Assembly (NCBI GenBank): GCA_964342525.1
Contig: CAYFGQ010000008.1
Location: 1-64,000 of the forward strand
Length of the DNA stretch: 64,000 bases
Source of the DNA: G963676205 sp964342525
GTDB lineage: Bacteria; Campylobacterota; Campylobacteria; Campylobacterales; Arcobacteraceae
Direction of reading: 5' to 3'
Shown here: piece after piece, positions 50,473 through 59,658 of the stretch
Layout of the letters: each line of letters opens with the position of its first letter
How positions within the stretch are numbered: position 1 is the first letter of the stretch
Program-made: the position numbers and the translations under genes
Notes under the pieces: generated by a model
What the model was told of the DNA's origin: nothing
The model's input: the letters and a program-made list of their open reading frames with translations, nothing else
Database searches by the model: none

Positions 50473-52402
50473 TTATGCTAGATTTAAATACACTCCTGAT
50501 GAGATGGATGAAAAAGAGTTTTTAGAGCGCTTTGTGGTTAGGCAAGATATATTTGAAGATATATATGATGATCTTAAAGCTACGGATTACTCTTTACCTT
50601 CTCAGCATTATATTATCATAGGTCAAAGAGGACAAGGTAAGACTACACTTCTTAGAAAGATATTTATAGAAGTACAAAATGATAAAGAACTCTCAAAAGT
50701 ATTAGTTCCTATAAAGTTTGCAGAAGAACAGTATCAAATACGTTCACTTTGTAGACTTTGGGAAGAGGTGGCAGAGTATTTACAAACTATGCATGAAGAT
50801 ATATTTAGTGATATTCTTGATAATATGGAGGAACATTTTGAAGATGATGACTATGATTTTAAGTGTTTTTCTTATTTAGAAAAAGAGCTAAAGGCAAAAG
50901 ATAAAAAAGCTTTAATCCTTGTAGATAATATAGATGAGCTTTTAGGAAAATTAAAAGAGAAAGAGCAAAGAAGACTAAGGGAGATCATGATAGAGTCTTC
51001 ATCTTTTAGGATTATTGGTGGATCAACCAAAATGCTTGAGCAACACTTTGACTATGGCAAACCTTTTTATGAGTTTTTTAAAATAGTAAAACTCCAAGGA
51101 TTAAATAAAGAGGATAGTATAGAATTCCTAAGAGCTATAGGAAAAGGAGAACAAAAAGAAAAAATAGAGCTAATCATACAAAATGAGCCAGCTCGTATAG
51201 AAACCCTTAGACGTCTTACTGGTGGTGTACCAAGAACTTTAGTGATGCTTTTTGATATATTTTTAGATGATGGTGGAAATGCCTTTGAAGATTTACTAAA
51301 AATACTTGATGAAGCTACACCTTTATACAAACATAGGATGGATGATCTTCCACCAATGCTTCAAGATATAGTACATACCATAGCAATAAATTGGGATGGT
51401 ATGTACACAAAAGAGATAGCAAAAAAGACAAGACTTTCAAGTAGAGAAACCTCTGCCCAACTAGGGCAACTAGAGAAAAAGTATGGAATTGTAGAATCTG
51501 AATCCGTTGGAAAAAATAAGATATATAAAATACATGAGAGGTTTTTTAATATTTGGTATCTTATGAGATTTGGAAGAAAAAAAGATAGGCAAAGAGTAGA
51601 GTGGCTTGTGAAGTTTTTAGTATCTTGGTGTACTCCAGAGGAACTTGAAAATAGAAGTAAAAAGTTAATTGAGCTTGTACGAGATGGGAAAGCAAGTGAA
51701 TCATATGCTTATTTTATGTGTGAGGCATTATCCTATGCTGGTGTAGATATGGAGTTAGAACATAAAATGAACGAAAGTGTTAGAAATTACCTTCATATTA
51801 TTAGTTCCAATTATTTAGCTGATATATCATCAAGTGATAAGAATCTAATTATAGAAGCAGATAAATTGTTTAAAATTGATGAATATGATATAGGATTAAA
51901 GAAACTAAAAAAGGTGAAAAATAAGTCTAAAAAACTTATTGATATTATTAATAGTACTATTAAAGCGGAAAAGCTACTAAATGATTTGATTGAATTAATT
52001 TTAGAGGAAAAAGAAATTAATATTTTATCTCAGAGGTACAAATATAAGTTTGCGAGAAGTATTTTTCTTGTTATACGTGGTAATTACGAAATGGCAAATT
52101 TACTTTTCTTAGAATTTGCAGATTATTGTATAGAAAATAATCTAACCTTATCAAATTTTAGATTTTATTTTATTTTTTTAATGGCTAATAAACAATATTA
52201 TATATTAAAAGAAATTTTAGAGTTAAAGAAATATAGGTTTAAAGATGAATATAAGCCAGTATGGTATGCTTTAATGCATTTAATGAAAGATGAATTTCCA
52301 GATGAAATAAAAAAAATGGGAGATGAATTAAGTGATAGTGTAGATGAAATACTTAAGCAAGTTATTAGTGTAAGTGAAAAAAAATCTAAACTAAAATTGT
52401 AG
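50459..52402 (+). CDS. AAA ATPase with winged helix, second of twin pair
   Basis: A 647-aa protein. An N-terminal ATPase domain has Walker A IIGQRGQGKTTLLRKI near residue 53, Walker B KALILVDNIDELLGKL near 155, sensor FRIIGGSTKM and an arginine-rich LRRLTGGVPRTL segment. A wHTH follows (YTKEIAKKTRLSSRETSAQL, about 320-340). The C-terminal part from about 370 is helical and repeat-like, and its last ~200 codons are distinctly more AT-rich than the ATPase part. The overlap of 14 bp with the first gene implies coupled expression and perhaps a hetero-complex. Confidence 0.8.
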   Translation: MLLTSYARFKYTPDEMDEKEFLERFVVRQDIFEDIYDDLKATDYSLPSQHYIIIGQRGQGKTTLLRKIFIEVQNDKELSKVLVPIKFAEEQYQIRSLCRLWEEVAEYLQTMHEDIFSDILDNMEEHFEDDDYDFKCFSYLEKELKAKDKKALILVDNIDELLGKLKEKEQRRLREIMIESSSFRIIGGSTKMLEQHFDYGKPFYEFFKIVKLQGLNKEDSIEFLRAIGKGEQKEKIELIIQNEPARIETLRRLTGGVPRTLVMLFDIFLDDGGNAFEDLLKILDEATPLYKHRMDDLPPMLQDIVHTIAINWDGMYTKEIAKKTRLSSRETSAQLGQLEKKYGIVESESVGKNKIYKIHERFFNIWYLMRFGRKKDRQRVEWLVKFLVSWCTPEELENRSKKLIELVRDGKASESYAYFMCEALSYAGVDMELEHKMNESVRNYLHIISSNYLADISSSDKNLIIEADKLFKIDEYDIGLKKLKKVKNKSKKLIDIINSTIKAEKLLNDLIELILEEKEINILSQRYKYKFARSIFLVIRGNYEMANLLFLEFADYCIENNLTLSNFRFYFIFLMANKQYYILKEILELKKYRFKDEYKPVWYALMHLMKDEFPDEIKKMGDELSDSVDEILKQVISVSEKKSKLKL

Positions 52403-52442
52403 AAATGGAAAAATATAGAGATTAAATTTAGACTATGTTTAG

Positions 52443-52471
52443 AAATAGGCGTATCTTTTTAACGCCTATTT
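52443..52471. terminator. bidirectional terminator
   Basis: Arms AAATAGGCGT / ACGCCTATTT (10 bp, perfect) with a 9-nt loop, between the convergent ATPase and GGDEF/EAL genes. Confidence 0.8.
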
Positions 52472-52500
52472 TCAAAGTAAGATTTGAATTAGATTTAGTT

Positions 52501-54495
52501 TTACTCTTCTAGCCAGCTTGAAAGACTTCGTGGCTTACCTAAATAATACCCCTGCCCATAAGTGATACCAATCTTTCTAAGCTCATCCACATCTTCTTGA
52601 GTTTCAACAAACTCTGCAACAGTCTCTTGTCCTTTAAAGTCTGCAATCTCTTGGATATATTTGATCACTGCTTTATCTGTTGGGTCGGTGTGCATATCTT
52701 TTACGAAGCTTCCATCTACTTTTACCACATCAAATGGCATACTTTTTAGGTATTCAAATGATGCCATTCCTGTACCAAAGTCATCTAGGGCTAGGCCTAT
52801 TTGGTTTCCTTTTAGCCATGCTATAAATTCATTTGCAAGATTGAAGTTTCCTATGGCTGAGCTTTCTGTTACTTCTAGCTCTAGTTTTTCCCATGGGAAA
52901 TTAAAGTGAGCTATTGCTTCTTTTACTTTTGCTTGGAAGTCTGGGTTATTTAGACTTGATCCTGCTAGGTTTATATGTGCACTATGAAGTTTATCTATAT
53001 GTTTTTTATCTTTTGATACTGTCTCAAGGTATGTCCAAAGTACATGGGCATCAATATCTGCCATTAGTTGATATCTCTCAGCTGCTGGTAGGAAATCACC
53101 CGGAGAGATAAAGTTATTGTCTTTGTCCCACATACGGATAAGGATCTCATATCCTATCTTATCACTATCTTCTTGTAGAGGTACAATATCTTGTGCAAAA
53201 AGTTCAAAACGTGATGGTCCACCATTTAGTGCTTCTTTTATCATTTTTGCAGTTTCTATTTCTATATTTACCCTTTTGATCTTTTCATCACTTGGATCAT
53301 AGATATGTGATTTTCCACGACCTTTTTGTTTTGCTGTATAAAGGGATGAAGTGGTTGCTTTTAGAAGCTCTTGCATTGTAAATTCGAATGGTTTAAAATA
53401 TAAAAGTGAAATACAAGCAGATACACTATATGTTTCATTTTTGTGGGAAAATCTAAAGTCATGAAGTCTTTCAAGACTCTTTTCTAAGAACTCTTTTCCA
53501 TATTTTGCACTTGTATCTTTTAGAAGTACTGAAAATGTATCACCATCTATTCTTGCAAATACACTTTGTTTTGGAAGTATTGCTTGATAGTGTGTTACGA
53601 TCATTTTTAGAAGCTCATCTCCTGCTTGATATCCTGCTGAATCATTTACCATCTTAAATTGATCTAAATTGATTAAAAGATAGTTATATCCTTTTATATT
53701 TTGATTGTCATTTTTTAAGGCTGAAAGCACTTCATTTTTCATATGGAAACGATTATAGATACCTGTAAGCTGATCATGATTTGCTTGGAAGTGAAGCTCT
53801 TTTGTAGAGTCTGCTATTTGCTCCATTTGGGCATTGAATCCATCAAATATCTCTTTGATCTCATTTTGAGAACTTGTACTTACTTTTATGATTTCATCAT
53901 TTGTTGGATCACTTTTTTTCATAGCATCAAGAAGTCTAAAAAATGGTCTAGTGTAACTTTTACTTAAAAACAATCCTAATATTATTCCAAAAAATAAAGC
54001 AAATGGGAAGATTGCTAAAATAGTATATGTGATCTGCTCTTCTTTTAGTTTAAAAGGTGTAAGATCCACATCAAGTATCACCTTACCAAATTCATATCCT
54101 TCAGCTATTAGAGTATTTTTTAAAAGAAGATTATCATCTGTAAATATAGGTGCTTCTTCTTTTATAGTTTTCTGGGCTTGAGTGATCATATCTACATTGT
54201 TAAATTGATAGATTGGTGTATTTGATTCGTTGTATACTATTACTCCAGTGATATTTTTAAAAGCAGATAATCTAAAAGTGATATCAGATAAGGCATCTGC
54301 ATTTGGTGCAAGTAGATATTTTAAAAAGTCATTATTTAAAGAGCTACTAATAGCCTTAGCTTCTAAGACTGCATTTCTTTGATTCTCTTTTTTTTGAATA
54401 TTGAGTATAAAAAAGAGGGTAGTGGCTTCCACAGCCACTACGATAAAGGACATAAATATGATAAGTTGTAGTTTTATACTAAATTTATTCCACAT
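52501..54495 (-). CDS. membrane GGDEF/EAL protein
   Basis: A 664-aa protein: TM1 (residues 9-31), an extracellular sensor of about 120 residues, TM2 at about 155-178, then an HAMP-like linker (about 180-230), a GGDEF domain with the signature changed to IDGDTF, and an EAL domain. The EAL motif reads EILIRMWD, with ELEVTESSAI, LDDFGTGMASFEYL, VDGSFVKDM and AEFVET intact, so phosphodiesterase activity is likely and cyclase unlikely. It follows a rhodanese gene by 9 bp in the same operon. Confidence 0.9.
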   Translation of the reverse strand: MWNKFSIKLQLIIFMSFIVVAVEATTLFFILNIQKKENQRNAVLEAKAISSSLNNDFLKYLLAPNADALSDITFRLSAFKNITGVIVYNESNTPIYQFNNVDMITQAQKTIKEEAPIFTDDNLLLKNTLIAEGYEFGKVILDVDLTPFKLKEEQITYTILAIFPFALFFGIILGLFLSKSYTRPFFRLLDAMKKSDPTNDEIIKVSTSSQNEIKEIFDGFNAQMEQIADSTKELHFQANHDQLTGIYNRFHMKNEVLSALKNDNQNIKGYNYLLINLDQFKMVNDSAGYQAGDELLKMIVTHYQAILPKQSVFARIDGDTFSVLLKDTSAKYGKEFLEKSLERLHDFRFSHKNETYSVSACISLLYFKPFEFTMQELLKATTSSLYTAKQKGRGKSHIYDPSDEKIKRVNIEIETAKMIKEALNGGPSRFELFAQDIVPLQEDSDKIGYEILIRMWDKDNNFISPGDFLPAAERYQLMADIDAHVLWTYLETVSKDKKHIDKLHSAHINLAGSSLNNPDFQAKVKEAIAHFNFPWEKLELEVTESSAIGNFNLANEFIAWLKGNQIGLALDDFGTGMASFEYLKSMPFDVVKVDGSFVKDMHTDPTDKAVIKYIQEIADFKGQETVAEFVETQEDVDELRKIGITYGQGYYLGKPRSLSSWLEE

Positions 54496-54504
54496 GTTTA
54501 ATCT

Positions 54505-55362
54505 TTATTTTTTTGATGGATTATCGATAGGAAGATTAAAATCATTTCCCCACTCTTTCCAAGAAGCATCATAGTTTGCCACATCATATCCTAGTTCTCT
54601 CATTGCAAAATAGTTTGTAGATGAGATTCTACCTACAGCACAATAAAGTACCACTTTTTGTTTTTTACTTACATTTTTATATGTTTCTTCAAGTTCTGCA
54701 ATTGATTTTAGCTTTGCTTTACCACTTTTTGTAGCAAGGTTATGTGCAGCTGGTATATGTTGTGCTGTTGGTATATGTCCAAATCTTTGAGCACTTGATA
54801 CTTTACCTTCATATGCATCAATACCCCTTGCATCGATAACTGTTTGTGTTGGGCTTTTTGATGCTATTTGAGTAGCAAATTTTGTAGCTAGCCTTTTATT
54901 ATTTATTGATGCTATGTAGTTACTTTTCGTTGTTTTGATTGGTGTTGTAGAGGTAGGTAAATCTAAGCTATCCCACTCATCAAAACCACCATTTAGAAGT
55001 TTTACATTTTTAAATCCATAAACTTCAAGTGTCCAAAAAAGTCTAGCTGCATCAAAAAAAGAACCATTGTCATAAACTACAACATTGTCATTTATATCTA
55101 GACCTAAATCTCTTAGAATTGATTGCATCTTATTTGGTTCTACAATTTTACCATTTTGGGATTTGTTTTCGTATGTTAGGGCTATAGGTAGGTTTACAGC
55201 ACCTTTTATATGTCCTTGTAGAAATAGACCACTATCTCTTACATCTACGATTTTATACATTGATAGATTTTTTGAAAAATCTTCTATACTTACTCTTAGT
55301 GATTCTGCATGGGCAAAAACCACACTTAAAAAAATTGTTAGTGTTATAAATACTTTTTTCAT
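54505..55362 (-). CDS. periplasmic tandem-rhodanese sulfurtransferase
   Basis: A 285-aa protein with a signal peptide (MKKVFITLTIFLSVVFAHA) and two rhodanese domains. The first (VDVRDSGLFLQGHIKGAVNL) lacks the catalytic Cys. The second carries it in KVVLYCAVGRISSTNYFAMR near residue 240, followed by the ELGYDVANYDASWKEWGN signature of thiosulfate/3-mercaptopyruvate sulfurtransferases. It transfers sulfane sulfur in the periplasm and fits with the sulfide-oxidising FccAB of this window. Co-transcribed with a GGDEF/EAL gene, suggesting a link between sulfur status and c-di-GMP. Confidence 0.9.
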   Translation of the reverse strand: MKKVFITLTIFLSVVFAHAESLRVSIEDFSKNLSMYKIVDVRDSGLFLQGHIKGAVNLPIALTYENKSQNGKIVEPNKMQSILRDLGLDINDNVVVYDNGSFFDAARLFWTLEVYGFKNVKLLNGGFDEWDSLDLPTSTTPIKTTKSNYIASINNKRLATKFATQIASKSPTQTVIDARGIDAYEGKVSSAQRFGHIPTAQHIPAAHNLATKSGKAKLKSIAELEETYKNVSKKQKVVLYCAVGRISSTNYFAMRELGYDVANYDASWKEWGNDFNLPIDNPSKK

Positions 55363-55478
55363 GGTGGGCTCCTTTAATTAATTATTGTACCATAAATTTT
55401 ATTTTTATATTTTATATTATAAATGTTTAGTAAGTATGTAGTATATGGATTATAATTTAAAAATTTGAAAGAAAAATG

Positions 55479-55506
55479 CTTTGAATCTAAAATAATAGAT
55501 CCAAAG
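55479..55506 (-). terminator. probable terminator of msrAB
   Basis: Arms CTTTGAATCTA and TAGATCCAAAG pair with one mismatch. On the minus strand it follows the msrAB stop and is succeeded by T-rich sequence. Confidence 0.6.
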
Positions 55507-55514
55507 CTAAAGTG

Positions 55515-56723
55515 TTATTTATTTTTTATATCTTTTCTAGCTACAAACTCTAAAACAGTAGCGTTTATACAAAATCTTCTTTTACCAAATTCATCAAATA
55601 CATGTCCTAGATGTATTCCACTTTTTGAAGCAAGTACTTCTGTTCTTTTCATGCCGTAGCTATTATCTGGTTTTTCTATGGTTGCTCCATCTACAGCTTT
55701 TCTAAAACTAAGCCATCCTGTGCCTGAGTTGAATCTATCTCTTGTATCAAATAAAATATCTCCAGATACTTTATCTACAAATACTCCATCAGGTGTATTT
55801 TTAAAGATATCATACTCTTTACAAAATCTTGCATCGGTTCCTTTATTGAAAGCTACTTTAAAAGCTTCAGATGTTGGATCTAGTTTAAGTGCTCCAATAA
55901 GTCTATAAAAATCTTTTTCATTTAGATATCCACGGTGGGCAAATATCTCCACTCCATCTTCAATAAGTAAAATAGTAGGAGTAGCATTTAGTTTTGTCAT
56001 GATATCAAAGCCCCTTAGACTTTTTGCAAAGGCTTTTCTAACTGGAATAGTTCCTTCATATTTAGAAAGTACATCCCGCTCTAGTTTTTCACAATATGGA
56101 CAAAAACCATCTTTTTCTATTACAATCACCTCTTTCCCACCTAAAGGTATAACTTTATCAATAGCTTTTTTTACTTCTTTTTGTTCTTCTTTTTTAAATT
56201 TTATACCAGTTGAGTGATCAGGGCAATATCCAAATGGATTCTTTTTAAGATAATCTTGATGATACTCTTCTGCATTGTAAAATTTTTCAAGAGGTTTTAT
56301 CTCTGTTACAATCTTTCCATAGCCATGCTCAGCTAATAGAGTTTGATAAGTTGCTTTTGTTTCATAGGCTATTTTTCTTTGATTATCATTTGTAAAGAAA
56401 AGGGCACTTCTATAGTTATTACCCACATCATTACCTTGGCGGTTTAGTTGTGTAGGGTCATGTACTTCCCAAAAAGATTTTATAAGTGTTCTAGCATCTG
56501 TTTTAGTTGTATCAAATTTTACTAGTACACCTTCAGTGTGATTGATGATACCATCAATATCTTCACTTTTAAATTTTCTTACAGCCAATACTTTTTGGTA
56601 TGTTGGTTTTTCAAAATTTCCACCTACATATCCTGACTTTACATCTACTACTCCGGGTAGTGCTTCAAAGTGTTTTTCTACACCCCAAAAACATCCTGCG
56701 GCAAATACTATTTCTGCAATCAT
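55515..56723 (-). CDS. msrAB: MsrA-thioredoxin-MsrB trifunctional methionine sulfoxide reductase
   Basis: A 402-aa fusion. MsrA (about 1-175) has Cys11 in AAGCFWGVEK and the YHQDYLKKNP motif. A thioredoxin/glutaredoxin-like domain (about 195-280) has the redox pair Cys208-x-x-Cys211 in GFCPYCEKL and cis-Pro in NATPTILL. MsrB (about 285-402) has FNSGTGWLSF, HLGHVFDEFG and catalytic Cys385 in RRFCINATV. MsrB zinc cysteines are missing. No signal peptide is present, so it is cytosolic. It reduces both diastereomers of methionine sulfoxide; the internal thioredoxin domain could recycle both. Confidence 0.92.
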   Translation of the reverse strand: MIAEIVFAAGCFWGVEKHFEALPGVVDVKSGYVGGNFEKPTYQKVLAVRKFKSEDIDGIINHTEGVLVKFDTTKTDARTLIKSFWEVHDPTQLNRQGNDVGNNYRSALFFTNDNQRKIAYETKATYQTLLAEHGYGKIVTEIKPLEKFYNAEEYHQDYLKKNPFGYCPDHSTGIKFKKEEQKEVKKAIDKVIPLGGKEVIVIEKDGFCPYCEKLERDVLSKYEGTIPVRKAFAKSLRGFDIMTKLNATPTILLIEDGVEIFAHRGYLNEKDFYRLIGALKLDPTSEAFKVAFNKGTDARFCKEYDIFKNTPDGVFVDKVSGDILFDTRDRFNSGTGWLSFRKAVDGATIEKPDNSYGMKRTEVLASKSGIHLGHVFDEFGKRRFCINATVLEFVARKDIKNK

Positions 56724-56782
56724 ATCGAGTTACCTCTTTTTCATTTATTTTTATATTAAAATTATAGAAAATCAATGTTTAG

Positions 56783-57634
56783 TTAATGTGTAGTGATTGA
56801 GATATAATAGCTAAGTTTAAATTTCCCATCATCTTCTATAAAATGGTTCTTTTCATATACTGCAAATGATGGATTTGTAGTAGTCTCATATCCACTATTT
56901 ATAATCCATTCAAAATAAACCCAATTCATAAACTCTAAAATATCCCCATATTCACCAGAGAAATCAAATCTAGCATATACACCTTTTGGTAGAGTTAGAG
57001 TCGGTAGGTTTAGTTTTTTCTCTTTGTCTTCTATATAGATACAAGCTATATATCTACACTCATTTAGTGGGGTTATAGTTGGATTATCATGGTGTAGTCC
57101 TACTTGTTTATATTCTTCTATATCACTACATAAGATATGGGTTTGGAGTCTTTGCCATGTGTCACTTATAGATTTATCATATCCTTTGTGTCTTATATAG
57201 TATAAATCAAGTTCAGGCTCTTTTTCTATCTTTGGTTTTAGGTCTTTAAACTTATCATTTGATTTAAAATGTTTTGAAAACTCTTTATATCCTCCTGTTC
57301 TCCATTGTTTTGGTGTCATGGAAAACTTTTGTTTAAATACCCTGATAAAAGCACCTTGGGCTGAGTATCCACACATATTTGCAATTTCAGTAATAGTTGA
57401 GCTTTTATTTGTAAGTAAAAGACTTGAGGCTTTTTGAAGACGTATGGATTTTATAGACTCATAGATATTTTCACCAAACTCTTCTTTAAAGATACGATGC
57501 ATATGGTATTTACTCACATTTAACTCTATACTTAAATCATCTAGGTTTATATCTGTATCTATATATTTGTAGATATAGTACATGATATCGTTTGCTATTT
57601 TGGTGTGTTTTTCTATAGTGTCTTTTTTCTTCAT
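56783..57634 (-). CDS. AraC family regulator with GyrI-like effector domain
   Basis: A 283-aa protein. Two helix-turn-helix motifs form the AraC domain at the N-terminus (about 15-110): DLSIELNVSKYHMHRIFKEE and ITEIANMCGYSAQGAFIRVF, ending in KQKFSMTPKQWR. A GyrI-like (SOUL/Rob-type) small-molecule-binding domain follows (about 135-283), including YYIRHKGYD, CRYIACIYIE and GVYARFDFSGEYGD. Rob/SoxS-like members sense toxic compounds. It is divergent from the aminotransferase gene, with a 20-bp palindrome between them. Confidence 0.9.
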   Translation of the reverse strand: MKKKDTIEKHTKIANDIMYYIYKYIDTDINLDDLSIELNVSKYHMHRIFKEEFGENIYESIKSIRLQKASSLLLTNKSSTITEIANMCGYSAQGAFIRVFKQKFSMTPKQWRTGGYKEFSKHFKSNDKFKDLKPKIEKEPELDLYYIRHKGYDKSISDTWQRLQTHILCSDIEEYKQVGLHHDNPTITPLNECRYIACIYIEDKEKKLNLPTLTLPKGVYARFDFSGEYGDILEFMNWVYFEWIINSGYETTTNPSFAVYEKNHFIEDDGKFKLSYYISITTH

Positions 57635-57702
57635 AAAATATTATAGCAAGAATTTAAATAAAAATAAGCAATATTAGTTAATAAAATTAGCAAATTTAAA
57701 AG

Positions 57703-57722
57703 AGAATAAAAGATTTTATTCT
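57703..57722. promoter_or_regulatory. palindrome between divergent araC-like and aminotransferase genes
   Basis: 9-bp arms AGAATAAAA and TTTTATTCT with a 2-bp centre, 69 bp upstream of the AraC start. Possible operator; the AT-rich context weakens the case. Confidence 0.4.
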
Positions 57723-57804
57723 TCTATAATTTCTCCAATTAAATCAAAATTATAATAAGTTCTCTTTTTAATTAGACTATAAAGAGGCTTATAAAGGAGA
57801 CAAA

Positions 57805-58908
57805 ATGAAACGATCGTTTATAAGACAAATACTAGAATCAATAGATAAAGATACCATATCCTTTGCAGGTGGTTTACCCGATGAGGATTTATTTCCTATG
57901 AAAGATTTACAGTGTGCTGCAAAAAAAGCTTTTAAGGATAAGAAAAACCTTCAATACATCCTAAGCAATGGTATCAAACCACTAAGGGAAAAGACAGCAA
58001 AATTTTACAATGATGAGGGCTTTGAAACAGATATAGACAATCTACTCATCACCACAGGTTCACAACAAGCCATGTATATCATTGCAAATTATTTTGCAAA
58101 AAAAGATATAGTAGTAGAAAATCCATCATATTTAGGTGCTATAAATATTTTAAAATCAAATGGACTAAATATGAAAGGTGTGCCTTTAGAATATGATGGT
58201 ATAGATATAGCTAAGTTTAAAAAAGAGTATAAAAAGACAAAACTAGCTTATCTTATCCCAGATTTCCAAAATCCAAAGAGTTCCTTTTATTCTAAAGATA
58301 AAAGAAAAAAAGTAGCCAATATAGTAAAACAAAATGGTGGATATATCATAGAAGATGCTCCATATTCACAGCTTTATTTTAAAAAAGGTGAAAAGTCTAT
58401 AAGTTCACTTATTCCAAATAATAGCTTACATCTAGGATCATTTTCAAAAACACTAGCACCAAGTTTTAGATTAGGGTGGATAAGAGCAAATAAAGAGATA
58501 ATCAAAGAATTAACTATGATAAAAGAGACTATTGATCTACATACAAATGGTATAAGTCAATATATATTAAATGAATATTTAGAAGATGAAAGTAGATATT
58601 TTGATCATATAAAGGTATTGAGAAAAGAGTATGAAAAAAAGATGGAGTATTTTGCAAAGTGTTTAGATAAATATTTGCCACAGTTTATATATGAAAAACC
58701 AAAAGGTGGTATGTTTATTTATGGAAAACTGCCAAATAAAGATACAAAAAAATTAGTATATGAAGCATTAGAAAATAAAATAGTATATGTACCTGGTGGA
58801 GAATTTTATATAGATGATGGTGGAGTTGAAGAGATCAGATTTAATTATAGTCATTCAAGTAAAGAAGAGATCAAAGAGGGTCTAAAGAGATTGGCAAAGA
58901 TACTATAA
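57805..58908 (+). CDS. PLP-dependent aminotransferase (class I, MocR-like without HTH)
   Basis: A 367-aa fold-type I aminotransferase. FAGGLPDEDLFP opens the catalytic domain as in 2-aminoadipate/aromatic aminotransferases of the MocR relatives. TTGSQQAMYIIANYF binds the cofactor phosphate, YLIPDFQNPKSSFY and EDAPYSQLYF follow, and the Schiff-base lysine lies in HLGSFSKTLAPSFRLGW. The arginine in EIRFNYSHSS binds the substrate carboxylate. The wHTH of true MocR regulators is absent. The AraC-type gene next door may regulate it. AAGGAG precedes the ATG. Confidence 0.92.
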   Translation: MKRSFIRQILESIDKDTISFAGGLPDEDLFPMKDLQCAAKKAFKDKKNLQYILSNGIKPLREKTAKFYNDEGFETDIDNLLITTGSQQAMYIIANYFAKKDIVVENPSYLGAINILKSNGLNMKGVPLEYDGIDIAKFKKEYKKTKLAYLIPDFQNPKSSFYSKDKRKKVANIVKQNGGYIIEDAPYSQLYFKKGEKSISSLIPNNSLHLGSFSKTLAPSFRLGWIRANKEIIKELTMIKETIDLHTNGISQYILNEYLEDESRYFDHIKVLRKEYEKKMEYFAKCLDKYLPQFIYEKPKGGMFIYGKLPNKDTKKLVYEALENKIVYVPGGEFYIDDGGVEEIRFNYSHSSKEEIKEGLKRLAKIL

Positions 58909-58931
58909 GATCAGAATTCTGGTCTTATAGT
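58902..58931. terminator. near-perfect 30-bp palindromic terminator
   Basis: ACTATAAGATCAGAA and TTCTGGTCTTATAGT pair with one wobble mismatch and overlap both convergent stop codons. Confidence 0.78.
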
Positions 58932-59536
58932 TTATTCATACTTCTAATATAAGCCGCGATAGCTTTTATCTGCACATCACTTAGACGTCCTTCAAAGCTA
59001 GGCATAGTACCAATCACACCTTTTTTCCCATTTTTTAGTACAGTTACTACTAGATCATTTGTGTAGGTTTTAATATTTGGAGCTATGTATGCTATACCTT
59101 CTCCACTATCATCATGGCAGGTGGCACATTTATCCCATGCTTTTGGTTTATCTCCTTTTAGTCCTGAGGCTACATATTTTGCTACTTTTTTGGCATCTTT
59201 ATCATTTATAAGATTTGCTGGCATTCCTGCTGGATAGATAGATTTAAAATTGTTTGAGCCATTTTGTATCACATCTAGTACTGATTTTTCAGCTATTCTT
59301 TTTGTATGATCTTGGGCTTTTCCGTTGTTTCCTTTTCCATTATATCCATGACAAGAGGAGCAGTATACTAGATACATGGATTTGCCTGTTTGTTCTATTT
59401 GTTTTTCTTTTGCACTATATTCTTTTGGTTCTATTACTGTGAAGTTATTGAAGTGTACTAGGTTTAATGCCATAAGTACTTTTGATACTAGTAGGGTTAT
59501 TATCAGTGATACTGCGCCTATTACAAAATATTTCAT
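58925..59536 (-). CDS. membrane-anchored di-haem c-type cytochrome
   Basis: A 203-aa protein. An N-terminal uncleaved anchor (KYFVIGAVSLIITLLVSKVL) is followed by two cytochrome c domains with CSSCHGYNGKGN (C59-H63) and CATCHDDSGEG (C137-H141). Each is followed by a Met-containing ligand segment (YPAGMPANLI, IGTMPSFEGRL). It is tethered in the periplasm to the inner membrane and moves electrons. It is divergent from the cytochrome c peroxidase gene with a Crp/Fnr-type site between them, so it is probably the electron donor to that peroxidase. Confidence 0.88.
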   Translation of the reverse strand: MKYFVIGAVSLIITLLVSKVLMALNLVHFNNFTVIEPKEYSAKEKQIEQTGKSMYLVYCSSCHGYNGKGNNGKAQDHTKRIAEKSVLDVIQNGSNNFKSIYPAGMPANLINDKDAKKVAKYVASGLKGDKPKAWDKCATCHDDSGEGIAYIAPNIKTYTNDLVVTVLKNGKKGVIGTMPSFEGRLSDVQIKAIAAYIRSMNKL

Positions 59537-59588
59537 ATCTCTCTCCTAAATCATTTTTAGAAATATATCTGTATCTACTCTTTTTTTA

Positions 59589-59604
59589 TGTGATGTGAAT
59601 CACA
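59589..59604. promoter_or_regulatory. Crp/Fnr-type binding site between cytochrome genes
   Basis: TGTGATGTGAATCACA is an exact TGTGA-N6-TCACA palindrome, extended by complementary A/T bases on both sides. It lies 53 bp upstream of the cytochrome gene and 55 bp upstream of the peroxidase gene. Confidence 0.8.
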
Positions 59605-59658
59605 TAAAAAAATATAAATATTTATTAGTATTCAAATATAAAATATAAGGAGAGTGAT

